From positions 16,683 to 80,682 of the forward strand of contig CALHQV010000133.1 in NCBI GenBank assembly GCA_938038035.1: 64,000 bases of DNA, read 5' to 3'. Made by a program: the position numbers and the translations under genes. Under the pieces are notes generated by a model, which was not told the DNA's origin, did not search any database, and saw nothing but the letters and a program-made list of their open reading frames with translations. Shown here piece after piece: positions 33,794 through 43,277 of the stretch. The stretch's first letter is position 1, and each line of letters starts with the position of its first letter. This DNA comes from an uncultured Gemella sp. (GTDB taxonomy: Bacteria > Bacillota > Bacilli > Staphylococcales > Gemellaceae).

Positions 33794-34330
33794 ATGATTG
33801 AAGAAATGATTGAAGATTCACCACCGAAACCAAAACAAGTCACACCAATTCGTATTGATAGTTTTGAAAAAGTAGGTAACACCAGTAAATACGATGAACT
33901 GGGTGTGATGGATGAAAACATTAAATTACGCCAACAATTAACCCGAGTTATTTTTGCAAAAGGTGAAGAAGTAACCAATGATTTAGAACTATTGGATATG
34001 GCTTTAAAGATGATGGCTGCAAATGATAAAGCAGTAATTGCACAAGCCAGACTGAAAGTAGATGAAGAATCAAATGCTGTACAACAAGACTTGGTATATG
34101 CACTTGTATCTGAAGCAATGAGTCGAAATGAAGAACAGAGAAAAGAGATTAAAGATATTATCCCTAATTCTGTTGAAACTATGGTGGAAAGAGTAATTGA
34201 CTTACCTCCTGCGTCTCGTGAAATTACAGACAGTGAATTAGTACGTGGTACTGTTATCCTTACAGAAAAAGAAGTATTAGGTAAATTGAATACATTGCCT
34301 GAAGGTGATAATGATAGCATGGATGATTAA
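33794..34330 (+). CDS. Unknown acidic helical protein
   Basis: This encodes 178 residues. The frame is open from 33761, but the ATG at 33794 (MIEEMIEDSPPKPKQ) is preceded by AAAAAAGGATAAAACA and is preferred. A short proline-rich N-terminus is followed by helices (LRQQLTRVIFAKGEEVTNDL, then a KVDEESNAVQQDLVYALVSEAM segment). The architecture would suit a small assembly or packaging factor, but no family signature is present. It is a monocistronic rightward gene ending at a perfect hairpin. Confidence 0.6.
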   Translation: MIEEMIEDSPPKPKQVTPIRIDSFEKVGNTSKYDELGVMDENIKLRQQLTRVIFAKGEEVTNDLELLDMALKMMAANDKAVIAQARLKVDEESNAVQQDLVYALVSEAMSRNEEQRKEIKDIIPNSVETMVERVIDLPPASREITDSELVRGTVILTEKEVLGKLNTLPEGDNDSMDD

Positions 34331-34333
34331 CTG

Positions 34334-34365
34334 AATAGAGAGACACAATTAAGTGTCTCTCTATT
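34334..34365. terminator. Bidirectional hairpin
   Basis: A perfect 13-bp stem, AATAGAGAGACAC with GTGTCTCTCTATT, encloses an AATTAA loop, between convergent genes ending at 34330 and 34378. Confidence 0.75.
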
Positions 34366-34377
34366 TAAGCTATATGT

Positions 34378-35070
34378 TTAAATTCTGGTATTTGCTACTT
34401 TAGAATATTCGGTGACACGAATCTTTTCAGCACCATTATCTGGTTTACCAGTAGAAACGAATACACCATTTCCAGCACCATTTGGATGAGGGTGAGCATG
34501 AGATGATAGTACATCATTAGGTTTTACCTCATCAGCACTGTACCTAATTGTAGGAATAGCTTCTACAACAGCATTACCACGAATACCTTGGATATCTTCA
34601 TCAGAAAGAGTAACTGTATTTTCAGAAGAATGTTCAATGTCAGGAGCACTAACTAAAATAGGCGCATTCTCTACATCGTCTTCTGTAACAGGTTCTTTAA
34701 CTACAGTAGCTTTACTACGATAACCATCCAATTCATTTCGTAGTTCTTCATTCTCTTTTTTCAATACTTCAACCAGTTGACGAAGTTCTACCAATTCTTT
34801 ATTAGTAGATTCACTTAGCTGTTTATAAGCTTGACTAGACTTAACCAACAAATAGTCTTTAGTAGCATGAGATTCCGCATACTTTAACATAGTAGATTCA
34901 ATAAGAGAATAGATGTTCAAACCAGTAATGAAGTTCTCACGCAGTTGAGCCAACATATGTTGTGTCGCTGCACTTACATGTACTTCGTATGTGCTATCAT
35001 CACAATCATGGATAGCTGTATTAGCGATAGCTGTATCTACAGTTTGGTTACTAGTATTTTGATTACTCAT
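34378..35070 (-). CDS. Unknown protein with a central coiled coil
   Basis: This encodes 230 residues. The start is the ATG at 35070 (MSNQNTSNQTVDT) behind AAAAAGGAAATCAAA; the upstream in-frame part overlaps the ATPase gene and is rejected. An N-terminal helical part is followed by a coiled coil (KELVELRQLVEVLKKENEEL) at about residues 88-110, and then a long acidic low-complexity tail ending in a histidine/glycine stretch (HAHPHPNGAGNGVF). It follows the Rad50-like gene directly and may act with it, but nothing specific is recognised. Confidence 0.6.
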   Translation of the reverse strand: MSNQNTSNQTVDTAIANTAIHDCDDSTYEVHVSAATQHMLAQLRENFITGLNIYSLIESTMLKYAESHATKDYLLVKSSQAYKQLSESTNKELVELRQLVEVLKKENEELRNELDGYRSKATVVKEPVTEDDVENAPILVSAPDIEHSSENTVTLSDEDIQGIRGNAVVEAIPTIRYSADEVKPNDVLSSHAHPHPNGAGNGVFVSTGKPDNGAEKIRVTEYSKVANTRI

Positions 35071-35083
35071 TTTGATTTCCTTT

Positions 35084-37612
35084 TTAACGAATAATTTCAA
35101 CACCTCTGTTGAGGTTGTTAGGTGGTAAAACGATATTGTCTTCTGATAACACACAGAAAGACACATCATTTAAAACGGAATACTCCATAAAATTGTGAGA
35201 CACAATAAATATTTGGTCTTCAATAAATTCTTCAGATAATTTCTCAATTAGCTTTAAAGCATTCTCTCTGTGTTTAGCATCAAATGTTCTACCAAACTCA
35301 TCTAAGAATATAGGATAACCTGATAAACCTAATGCTTTCATGGCAATCATTTTAAATGCTAAATCAATAATCTCTAAAATACCATCACTACCTAAAGAAA
35401 TATCTGCTTTTGGTTTTTCACTCAAACCCACAGTCATTGGGAAACGATAAGATAACTCATCATTACTTTCACCATCTGTCATTTTAGCAGGATGAATAAT
35501 AAGAGGATAAGACCAAATAGATTGGATAAAGCCATTCATTCTGGCTAAGAATATCTTAATATAACCTAATAGACCTTCAGCAATTAAACCATCTTGAGGA
35601 TTCAATGTATCAACAATAGCTGACCATGATTCAATCTCTTCTTTAATATCTTCGATTTGTTTATTTACCATCTCGATATTCTTTTCACGAGTAATGATTT
35701 CAATTTGCTTTTTAGTCAGTATAGCTACTTGATTTCTTTCTTCTGCAATTAAACCAGACACCAAAGTATAAATATCGTATTCAGCCAACTTCATTTGGAT
35801 ATCGTCAATATCATCCAATGTCGTTTGAAGAGAGTCTTTAGCTTCTTCAAATTCATTATAGTAACAAAGAATATCTTCAATAGATTCCAAATGGATAATA
35901 ATACTTTGTTTCTTTCTTCTCACTTCTTCTAGTTGAGAAGACATCTTATTTAATTGCTCGGTTAAAAGATGATGTTCTTTTTCATCTACTTGATTTGCAT
36001 TGTCAATAATTTGCTGATAAGAGAGAATCTCTCGATTCAGTTTATCGATATCAGATAGCAAAACCACATAGTCTTTATAATTATTATAAAGTTCACCTGC
36101 TTCGTATACTTTACCTAAATAAAGTTTATTACGAATAACATCAACACACCATTGGTTTAACACATTAGATTGATTTCGACAATATTGGCTAAAGTCTTTT
36201 AAGATAGTATACTTCGTATTTTTATCGATGTATTGTTCTTCTAAATCCTTAATAAGTAGAGTAATCTTATCAAGGTCTCCTTGAACTTCTTCTCGTTTTT
36301 TCAAATACAAATCATACTTCTCTTTATCAAACCCAGGATGAAATTCATGTGAACAATTAGGACAAAGGATTTTAATCTCTTTCTCTTTTTGTTCTAAATG
36401 TTTAATTCTCTCATCAATTCGATTATACAAAACAGTAAGATTAGATTGTTCTTTCTTAGTTGAATCTATTTTATCAACTAATTGACCAATAGAATCACGA
36501 GTAATGTCTTCATCACCAAATAAACTTAAACGATGAAGTAATTCTAAAACATCTGGGTTACCTTGTACCAGTACTTCTTTTTGTAAGTGTAAATCAGTAA
36601 TGGGATATTCACATGGAATCGAATTAGCTTGTTTTTCTAATTCGTTTTTCTTCTTTGTTAATTCTTCAATCTTAATACGAGTAGATTCTAATTCAGAATG
36701 AGAAGTAATCTTTACCTGACTAATCTTATTTTCCATTTGACTATATTCTTTAATCAAATGGCTATACAGTAGTTCAGTCGCTTCTAATTCTTTTTCTAAA
36801 GAAAGTTTACGCTGAATGATTTCTTCTTTATATTCTGGCGTTAATTCCTTATTAGAGATATCTGTAATAGACTTTACTAATCTTCTATTCAGTGGTTCTA
36901 CTTTATTGACTAAAGAAGTTAGATTATTCTCTAAGTCAATATTGTAATTTGGATTAGCAAAAGCGTCTTTATAACCAATAATCTTACCCAGTTCTTCAAT
37001 TTTAAGATTGTGTTCGTTAATAGAAGCATTAATGTTTGCTAATTCATTTTCTTCCACATTAGTAGAAGTCAATTGCATTTGGTGTTGCGTCATTTTCTTT
37101 AAAGCACCAGTAGCATCACGTAGTTTATCTTTTGCTTTATTGAATGTATTAATCGCAAATGTGTAATCAGAATCACATAGCATAGTAAACCATTCTTTTC
37201 TCTTTACAGGAGACATCTGTGTAAACTTCTCTTTACCTGTTAAGAGTAAATGGATTTTATCAGTATAATTAAAATAATCTTTAATCAGTTGTTTCTGCAT
37301 AGTCGCAGTACCACCGATATTCAATTCTTCATTTAATCCTTCGTCTACGAAAGAATGTTTGTTAATGCTAAAATCAGAAGTCAAACAATAAATACGGTTA
37401 TTGTGTTCTACCCTAATCTTCTTATATCCGTCTTTACTAAAGTCACTCTTATCAGCCAACATAGGGCTTAGGTAATGTAATAGACTAGACTTACCACTAC
37501 CATTACTACCAATCACTGCCATGATGCTGGTTTCTGGTGTAATGGTAATCTTTTTAATACCACTCAATTCTAAACGAATAGCACCTTTTAATTCTAGTGA
37601 TAATATTTTCAC
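35084..37612 (-). CDS. Rad50/SbcC-like SMC-family ATPase (T4 gp46-like)
   Basis: This encodes 842 residues from a GTG at 37612, preceded by AGGATAATAACC. The N-terminal ATPase half has Walker A GSNGSGKSS at residues 35-43. Two long coiled coils flank a zinc-hook CPNC at about 417-420. The C-terminal half has a signature-like SLGSDGILEIIDLAF and Walker B IFLDEFGRTFD at about 762-772. Rad50-type proteins pair with an Mre11-type nuclease to process DNA ends in recombination-dependent replication. No Mre11/gp47 gene is adjacent here, so the partner must be elsewhere. Divergent from the baseplate spike gene. Confidence 0.85.
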   Translation of the reverse strand: MKILSLELKGAIRLELSGIKKITITPETSIMAVIGSNGSGKSSLLHYLSPMLADKSDFSKDGYKKIRVEHNNRIYCLTSDFSINKHSFVDEGLNEELNIGGTATMQKQLIKDYFNYTDKIHLLLTGKEKFTQMSPVKRKEWFTMLCDSDYTFAINTFNKAKDKLRDATGALKKMTQHQMQLTSTNVEENELANINASINEHNLKIEELGKIIGYKDAFANPNYNIDLENNLTSLVNKVEPLNRRLVKSITDISNKELTPEYKEEIIQRKLSLEKELEATELLYSHLIKEYSQMENKISQVKITSHSELESTRIKIEELTKKKNELEKQANSIPCEYPITDLHLQKEVLVQGNPDVLELLHRLSLFGDEDITRDSIGQLVDKIDSTKKEQSNLTVLYNRIDERIKHLEQKEKEIKILCPNCSHEFHPGFDKEKYDLYLKKREEVQGDLDKITLLIKDLEEQYIDKNTKYTILKDFSQYCRNQSNVLNQWCVDVIRNKLYLGKVYEAGELYNNYKDYVVLLSDIDKLNREILSYQQIIDNANQVDEKEHHLLTEQLNKMSSQLEEVRRKKQSIIIHLESIEDILCYYNEFEEAKDSLQTTLDDIDDIQMKLAEYDIYTLVSGLIAEERNQVAILTKKQIEIITREKNIEMVNKQIEDIKEEIESWSAIVDTLNPQDGLIAEGLLGYIKIFLARMNGFIQSIWSYPLIIHPAKMTDGESNDELSYRFPMTVGLSEKPKADISLGSDGILEIIDLAFKMIAMKALGLSGYPIFLDEFGRTFDAKHRENALKLIEKLSEEFIEDQIFIVSHNFMEYSVLNDVSFCVLSEDNIVLPPNNLNRGVEIIR

Positions 37613-37687
37613 GGTTATTATCCTTTTAATAAGACATAATTGTTCAAAAATATGAAAGGTTACAATATATTAATAAAGGAAAGTATA

Positions 37688-38635
37688 ATGGATAATCTAA
37701 ATAACCTTGTACCATATTCAAGGGGTATCGCAGCCATTAACTTAGAGATAAATACAGACATATTGACTGTATGGCCTAAGAGTATCCTACCTATGGTAGA
37801 TGGTGAACTACATGATGTTATAGAAGAATATACAACAGAATATACCGATAGCTATGGTAATAAGGTATCTGTTGGTGTACGTACCAGTAATACCATTGTT
37901 GCTAAGTGGTTATGTCGTGACCCAAACATGATGGTACCACCTAATATTAGACGTGGTGCAGAAGTACAAATATACCGTGAAGCCAATACAGATTACTTCT
38001 ATTGGGAAACGGTTTCTAATTCTAAAAACTACCAGAAGTTAGAAACCAGAATCATGGGATTCTCTAATACTCAAAATGAGAATGAGAAACCTACTCCAGA
38101 GAATACATGGACTCAAGGTATCTCTACCCATGAGAAGAAAGTCAATGTATTACATACGACTAAATCAGATGGTGAGAAATGGGCTTATGATGTTAACGTA
38201 GATGTTAAACAAGGTTTAGTTAACATCATGGATGACATTGGGAATTTAATTAAGATAGATTCTGGAAATGGCATTATTCGTTTACAGACAGCGCAAGGTG
38301 CTTATATTGAGATTAATAAACGTGATATTACCATTAGTTGTGATAATCTAACCTCTAATGTATCTCAAGTAACACAAGTCAACACAATGCAAATGCAGAA
38401 TAATGCTACAGCTAATATTGCCACAGTGACACCAATTCAAACACATACTGGTAACTTAACGGTAGCAGGTGGTATTAGTGCAGGGCCTGGGGGTGACGGC
38501 AGTGGCTTTGAAATGCGTGGTGACATTAAACATATTGGTAATATGGTTACTGAAGGTGACCACATTATTGATGGTAAATCCTATAATGGCCACAGACATA
38601 GCGAAACACAATCTATTACTTCTCCACCCATTTAA
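37688..38635 (+). CDS. Baseplate spike / central spike protein (gpV/gp5-like)
   Basis: This encodes 315 residues. The ATG at 37688 (MDNLNNLVPYSRGIAAINLE) has AAAGGAAAGTATA upstream; an earlier in-frame start lacks a ribosome site. The order is an N-terminal OB-like part (IRRGAEVQIYREANTDYFYW), a middle section, then the strand repeats of a triple-stranded beta-prism (LVNIMDDIGNLIKIDSGNGI, YIEINKRDITISCDN). The tip contains GHRHSETQS, an H-x-H motif like the iron-binding apex of P2 gpV-type spikes, and ends SPPI. It should form the membrane-piercing tip of the contractile tail. Confidence 0.75.
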   Translation: MDNLNNLVPYSRGIAAINLEINTDILTVWPKSILPMVDGELHDVIEEYTTEYTDSYGNKVSVGVRTSNTIVAKWLCRDPNMMVPPNIRRGAEVQIYREANTDYFYWETVSNSKNYQKLETRIMGFSNTQNENEKPTPENTWTQGISTHEKKVNVLHTTKSDGEKWAYDVNVDVKQGLVNIMDDIGNLIKIDSGNGIIRLQTAQGAYIEINKRDITISCDNLTSNVSQVTQVNTMQMQNNATANIATVTPIQTHTGNLTVAGGISAGPGGDGSGFEMRGDIKHIGNMVTEGDHIIDGKSYNGHRHSETQSITSPPI

Positions 38636-38645
38636 TAAATACTAC

Positions 38646-38676
38646 TACACTAAGCACCACTACGGTGCTTAGTGTA
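38646..38676. terminator. Bidirectional hairpin
   Basis: A perfect 13-bp stem, TACACTAAGCACC with GGTGCTTAGTGTA, encloses an ACTAC loop, between the spike gene and the convergent 38697 gene. Confidence 0.75.
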
Positions 38677-38696
38677 ATATATTATTTATTTAATTA

Positions 38697-39101
38697 TTAA
38701 GCTGTAATATTCTTCAGTTCTAAACGATTTTCAATCATCTTCTTGATATCTATAACCATGTCAGCATGGTTATAAATAAGCCAATTAGGTGTTCTACTGA
38801 TTATCTTAGAAACAATCTCTTCTTCAGCTTCTCTTGTCAATACGACACGATTTTCTGAATTCAATTCTGCTTTGACAATCTGTAGTTCTACACCATTCCA
38901 GAAGACTTGAGCTAAGCTCATCCCAGCACCACACGCATAGTCGTTATTACACACTGTTAAGAGCTTATTGACTTTATGATAAATTCTTATATCCAAAGTC
39001 TTGACATTAAACAGTTTCGTATAAAGAGATGTAATAAACAAAGTTCTAATTAAACGCTCTGGGAGTAGAAATTTTAGAAGTTTATAGATTATACTCATCA
39101 T
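38697..39101 (-). CDS. Unknown small protein
   Basis: This encodes 134 residues, starting at one of two adjacent ATGs (39101 or 39098) after AGGATAGCC. The N-terminal 30 residues are basic and hydrophobic (LLKFLLPERLIRTLFITSL), possibly an amphipathic membrane-associated helix, followed by a soluble domain with three cysteines. It lies 14 nt downstream of the RNase H gene, so the two are probably co-transcribed. Function unknown. Confidence 0.6.
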   Translation of the reverse strand: MMSIIYKLLKFLLPERLIRTLFITSLYTKLFNVKTLDIRIYHKVNKLLTVCNNDYACGAGMSLAQVFWNGVELQIVKAELNSENRVVLTREAEEEIVSKIISRTPNWLIYNHADMVIDIKKMIENRLELKNITA

Positions 39102-39115
39102 GGTAGGCTATCCTG

Positions 39116-40744
39116 TTAATCAAGTAGAATTTGAGATACCCCTACGCCTTCCCAAATTCCATAGTTTTTAATTGTAAGTTTTTCCTCACTTAACTTTTCA
39201 TGTAAAGTTACTAGAAAAGCAAAACGATACAAAGCACACGAAGTATGCCATACCAGAAGTTTTACAGATGGATATTCTTGTTCAAAATATTTCATCTGAT
39301 TTCTTCTTGGCATGTCGATACCACAGGTTAAAATAATATTCTTAACTTGCTTTTCTTTCACAAATTCATCACCACCAAATTCAATAGGAACTTTAATGGA
39401 CTTCATTGTGTTAGTGTGCTCTTTAAGTAACGTCTTACCTATTACCGTTTTAATATTATTTCCCTGTAAATCTTCTACGACTTCCATTTCTTTAGTAGAA
39501 TAGAATACATCGGTTAAATCTATTGATTTAACTAAAAGACTATTATCTTTATACAAATCTAATACATTCTGCAAAGCAGAAATATTATCAATGTTCTTCA
39601 TCCCTAAGTATACTGGGTCGTTCACATATGTCAGTGTACTACCGTCTACTGTTTCTAGGTTAGGAACACCTTGTGGACGAGAGATAAAGATATTACCGTA
39701 TTTTGCTAACTTACGGTAAGTCTTAGTATTAGCAATATTGTCTAACATCAGACAATACATTAAGTTATTATAACCATAATGTTGATTTAACCATTTGTTT
39801 TGTTCCTCCTCTACCATTTCGATGACAGGATTTCTATCTTTCATGTAGACAATGCCAATTTGTGCGTCAGGGATTTGTTTACCAATATAGATATCTTCAA
39901 CCTGATATCCTGGATTGCCAACATAGAAAAGATTTTTATCAGTTCTACCACCGAAACTAAAATAAAGTCGTTTATTAACCAATAGAGGGTGTATCGGTTC
40001 TGGTTTTTTGTCTATTTTTAATTCCTCTATTGTGACCTCACGATATACTTCATCTAATGTATCTGGAAAGTAAAGTTTGTTATTGGATAATGAAGCACCA
40101 ATACTGGCACAGTTATCTGCAAACATATTGCTGATGTTTGAAATGGTACGACTATCTTTGATGTTATCCCCATGACCTTTAATCCACTTAATAGAATAAG
40201 GAATCTTATTAGCACGGAGGATATTTCTTTCTTTGTAGATTTCTTCCCATATTTCTTTATTATTAATGGGTTTACCAGAACCAGTAATGAAATCAGTAGA
40301 CTTCCATTTATCTAACCAACCCATACCTTTAATAATGTATTCAGAGTCAGTAAAAATAATACAAACATCAGGATGTTCTTGATTAATAATTTTTAGTGCT
40401 TGTAAGAATGCGAGTAACTCACCCACATTATTACTACCAATAGTACCTGTACCCTTACACCATTCTACCATGTTTGTAATCTTAACATCGTAAAATGATT
40501 CATCGTCTAGTACAGATTTAACAAACTCATCTAAATTTCCAACACTAGGGTATTCTTTTACTTTCTGCATTTTAATGTCAGTAAAGCCCTTACTAGTAGG
40601 ACGAATACCCTTGATTGGAAATACTTTTTCAGCTTCTTCATTAGAGAAAGTATAATAATAAAGACCCGACCCTACTGGGCCTGGGTTTCTTTTAAAGTTA
40701 CCGCCATCGCAGTAAATAATGAGTCCTTTACCAGTATAAGACAT
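39116..40744 (-). CDS. rnhA: RNase H1-like protein with a long C-terminal extension
   Basis: This encodes 542 residues. The N-terminal 220 form an RNase H1 fold with all metal-binding acids visible: D13 in IIYCDGG, E109 in NNVGELLAF, D133 in IFTDSEYIIKG and D210 in NMFADNCAS, plus WIKGHGD with H191. Such enzymes remove RNA from RNA-DNA hybrids, such as Okazaki primers or R-loops. The remaining 320 residues are not part of normal RNase H (about 155 residues) and match no domain I know; they contain KNIILTCGIDMPRRNQMKYF near the end. From memory phiKZ gp155 is also an RNase H. The ATG at 40744 follows TATAGGAACTAAACATT. Confidence 0.85.
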   Translation of the reverse strand: MSYTGKGLIIYCDGGNFKRNPGPVGSGLYYYTFSNEEAEKVFPIKGIRPTSKGFTDIKMQKVKEYPSVGNLDEFVKSVLDDESFYDVKITNMVEWCKGTGTIGSNNVGELLAFLQALKIINQEHPDVCIIFTDSEYIIKGMGWLDKWKSTDFITGSGKPINNKEIWEEIYKERNILRANKIPYSIKWIKGHGDNIKDSRTISNISNMFADNCASIGASLSNNKLYFPDTLDEVYREVTIEELKIDKKPEPIHPLLVNKRLYFSFGGRTDKNLFYVGNPGYQVEDIYIGKQIPDAQIGIVYMKDRNPVIEMVEEEQNKWLNQHYGYNNLMYCLMLDNIANTKTYRKLAKYGNIFISRPQGVPNLETVDGSTLTYVNDPVYLGMKNIDNISALQNVLDLYKDNSLLVKSIDLTDVFYSTKEMEVVEDLQGNNIKTVIGKTLLKEHTNTMKSIKVPIEFGGDEFVKEKQVKNIILTCGIDMPRRNQMKYFEQEYPSVKLLVWHTSCALYRFAFLVTLHEKLSEEKLTIKNYGIWEGVGVSQILLD

Positions 40745-40825
40745 AATGTTTAGTTCCTATAGTTAAAGTGAATTGAGAGTATTGAGAGATTACTTTTTTC
40801 ATAGAAACCAAACATCTGTTTTTAT

Positions 40826-41137
40826 TTACATTGTGCCAGCTGGTGGCGGTGGCTTATACTTTCGGTCAATGTGCTTAACTACAATGTCATGTAATTTCCT
40901 ATTTTCTGATTCTAATTGCACGTTTTCTTTTTTCAATTTTTCGTACTTAACATTCACCTCGTTGAATGCATCGTAGTAAACAATCAGTCTTTTAGTGACC
41001 ATGAAATTATAAAATAAAGATGCGCATACTACAATGACTAATAGTATACGAAATTTATGATGTTGATAAGCTTTACCTGGTCTTACATCCTTACCGATGA
41101 TAAGCTCCCAGATAAAGCCAAAAATTATTTTCCACAT
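40826..41137 (-). CDS. Small membrane-anchored coiled-coil protein (spanin-like topology)
   Basis: This encodes 103 residues. The ATG at 41137 (MWKIIFGFIWELIIG) has AGGAGAATAAACAT upstream; the earlier ATG at 41164 has none. One transmembrane helix (FRILLVIVVCASLFYNFMV, about 30-48) is followed by a coiled coil (VNVKYEKLKKENVQLESENR) and a proline-rich tail (KYKPPPPAGTM). This N-in, single-span, coiled-coil layout resembles i-spanins (Rz), but no holin, endolysin or outer-membrane spanin is adjacent, so lysis function is only a guess. Confidence 0.55.
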   Translation of the reverse strand: MWKIIFGFIWELIIGKDVRPGKAYQHHKFRILLVIVVCASLFYNFMVTKRLIVYYDAFNEVNVKYEKLKKENVQLESENRKLHDIVVKHIDRKYKPPPPAGTM

Positions 41138-41192
41138 TATGTTTATTCTCCTATAGTTATTCATTGTATATTAGTATATTTAAGGACAAAAA

Positions 41193-42539
41193 ATGAGTAA
41201 ATCTATTAAAGCATTTGCACAACACGATTTCTTCGTGACTAACACCAGAATGGAAGAACATCGTTTTGGTGAACTATCTACAGAATCTCGTACTTACGAG
41301 AAAGATATTGCATTATATACCCACAATACAGATAAGTCAATCACTTTAGCACTATTTCGTTCTACTGATAACAATAGACGTGTCGAGATTGCATCAAATG
41401 ATTTGAATCTGACTTTAGATATTGTTAAACATATCTACGATTATGTATTGCGTTCAGCTCGTGAAATCTACGTAGATGAATTGAAACGTAATCTATTAGA
41501 TACTTTCCGTACACGTGCTCAGATGTTCCAATTAGGTAATGTCGTTACAGACGGTAACTACTATTGTGTTCAATGGGTATCCTGGAAAGACAATAACAAT
41601 AATGAATTCCACGTATGGTTTAGTGATAAATCATTTAAATCAGAATACGATGATTTTGAAATTGAGATTGTCCCTCCAGTAGACGCAATGGATGTATTCT
41701 TTACTACACGTACTCAAGTAGAAGCTGAATTGGCTAAAACACCTGTTAATCTATTGACTAAGAAAGCCAATGCTAAAAAAGGTTCTTCTCCAGTTACAGT
41801 ATTTAGGTTAGATATCTTCAAATGGCACAATCCAGTTAACCGTAGACCAGAATTAGATACCAATTGGTATGTATTAATCTGGGGTGATGCAGGTGATAAT
41901 ATTGACTCTGTACGTGAGAAGATCCAAGAAACTATTTTAGCTAATTCTTCACACAGTCGAGATGAATGGAAAGAAGTATTCCCAGAAATCTTTAAACGCA
42001 ATGAATTCATTATTGTACCACAGTGGGATGTATTCAGTAACGAGAATAAAGTAAAAGAGAAAGCCTCTTTATATTCTCCAGCCATGAATTATAAAGAAGC
42101 CTTTACTAAGTATGGTAAACCTTTCATGAATGAAATGCCAGATGTACACATTCAAGATAACTTACAAGTTACTTCATTGTACTATCGTTCTATTACTTCT
42201 AGTGTTTGTGGTTCTCCAGAAAACAGAGACAATAAATTTAAAATCAGAGACATGTTCCCTGACTTTATTGACGTACCTTCTACCTCTACTGACTTTAACT
42301 ATCAATCTACCCGTACACAAAACTGGTCTTTGAAGTTACAAGACATGATGGCTGTTGCTGAAGAAATGACACCTACTTCTACACTACCACGTGAACGTTT
42401 AACTTTACCTGGTGGTGAAATCATTAATGGTGATAAGATTTATACTCGTGTTACCCGTAATGGTAAGTTATTCTTAGTCATGAACTTCGAGGGATTCCAT
42501 TACTTAGTAGCTGCTAAGTATAACTTTAATAAAAAATAA
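41193..42539 (+). CDS. Unknown protein, probably virion structural
   Basis: This encodes 448 residues from an ATG at 41193 with AAGGACAAAAA upstream. No membrane segment or enzyme motif. An N-terminal beta-rich half (ITLALFRSTDNNRRVEIAS) is followed by charged helices and a C-terminal LPGGEIINGDKIYTRVTRNG section. It is followed after 11 nt by the 42551 gene. Size and neighbourhood fit a virion protein, but no homology is recognised. Confidence 0.65.
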   Translation: MSKSIKAFAQHDFFVTNTRMEEHRFGELSTESRTYEKDIALYTHNTDKSITLALFRSTDNNRRVEIASNDLNLTLDIVKHIYDYVLRSAREIYVDELKRNLLDTFRTRAQMFQLGNVVTDGNYYCVQWVSWKDNNNNEFHVWFSDKSFKSEYDDFEIEIVPPVDAMDVFFTTRTQVEAELAKTPVNLLTKKANAKKGSSPVTVFRLDIFKWHNPVNRRPELDTNWYVLIWGDAGDNIDSVREKIQETILANSSHSRDEWKEVFPEIFKRNEFIIVPQWDVFSNENKVKEKASLYSPAMNYKEAFTKYGKPFMNEMPDVHIQDNLQVTSLYYRSITSSVCGSPENRDNKFKIRDMFPDFIDVPSTSTDFNYQSTRTQNWSLKLQDMMAVAEEMTPTSTLPRERLTLPGGEIINGDKIYTRVTRNGKLFLVMNFEGFHYLVAAKYNFNKK

Positions 42540-42550
42540 GGAATAAATGA

Positions 42551-43213
42551 ATGTCTTCTTTAAATAACCCAACAGTAGGGTCAAAAGGATTATGGGAACT
42601 CAAAGCCCCTTTTAATTCTTTACTACCTGTTAATACTGCTTTAGAGTGTACCGCAATATCTAACTATGGTCAACTCATTGCAATAGGTATCGACCCTTAT
42701 GAAACGTATTATAAGAAGCATGAGATACCTGAAGCAACCTATAAAGAACATATGGAAACAGAAGGTAGGATAGTATTCCTAAGAACTGATTCTGGACAAC
42801 GATATTCATTCCCATTACATTACTTAGTATCTTATCCTATTGGTACAGGTGTGAATTATGTGAGTATGGGTATTGGCATTCGTTTAGGTGCTATGCCATT
42901 AAATACTAATTTAGATTTGTTAATTGAACAAATTAAAGAATTATGTAATTTAAATGTAGGTATTGAGATACATGCTGAGGCCATGGCTTTGTCTGAAATA
43001 CACATTATTTCAAATCAAGACCATGAAAGAATCAAGTCAGTAAGAGAGACACGTAAGAAGGAACAAACTCCTGCGTTGGCTAAGATTACTGAATTGGCTA
43101 AGAGAGATGCGGATAAAGGAGCTAAACTGAAAATAGCTGAAGAGAAAGTCATCGAATTAGTGAATAAAGTCGCTACCTTAGAAGCAGAAATCAAAAAACT
43201 AAAAGCAAGATAA
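42551..43213 (+). CDS. Unknown protein with a C-terminal coiled coil
   Basis: This encodes 220 residues, ATG at 42551 with TAAGGAATAAATGA upstream. Residues 1-150 form a compact beta-rich domain (GRIVFLRTDSGQRYSFPLHY and VNYVSMGIGIRLGAMPL). The last 60 residues form a lysine/glutamate coiled coil (KVIELVNKVATLEAEIKKLK). It probably oligomerises through the coil. It ends at a strong terminator. Function unknown. Confidence 0.65.
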   Translation: MSSLNNPTVGSKGLWELKAPFNSLLPVNTALECTAISNYGQLIAIGIDPYETYYKKHEIPEATYKEHMETEGRIVFLRTDSGQRYSFPLHYLVSYPIGTGVNYVSMGIGIRLGAMPLNTNLDLLIEQIKELCNLNVGIEIHAEAMALSEIHIISNQDHERIKSVRETRKKEQTPALAKITELAKRDADKGAKLKIAEEKVIELVNKVATLEAEIKKLKAR

Positions 43214-43231
43214 CAAACAAAATAACATATC

Positions 43232-43265
43232 ACTACTGGGGTACCTGTAAGGGCACCCCAGTAGT
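43232..43265. terminator. Intrinsic terminator with U-tract
   Basis: An 11-bp stem, ACTACTGGGGT with ACCCCAGTAGT, plus additional inner pairing, is followed on the plus strand by AATTTTTTT. It is the most conventional rho-independent terminator in the window. It sits between convergent genes. Confidence 0.85.
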
Positions 43266-43277
43266 AATTTTTTTATG

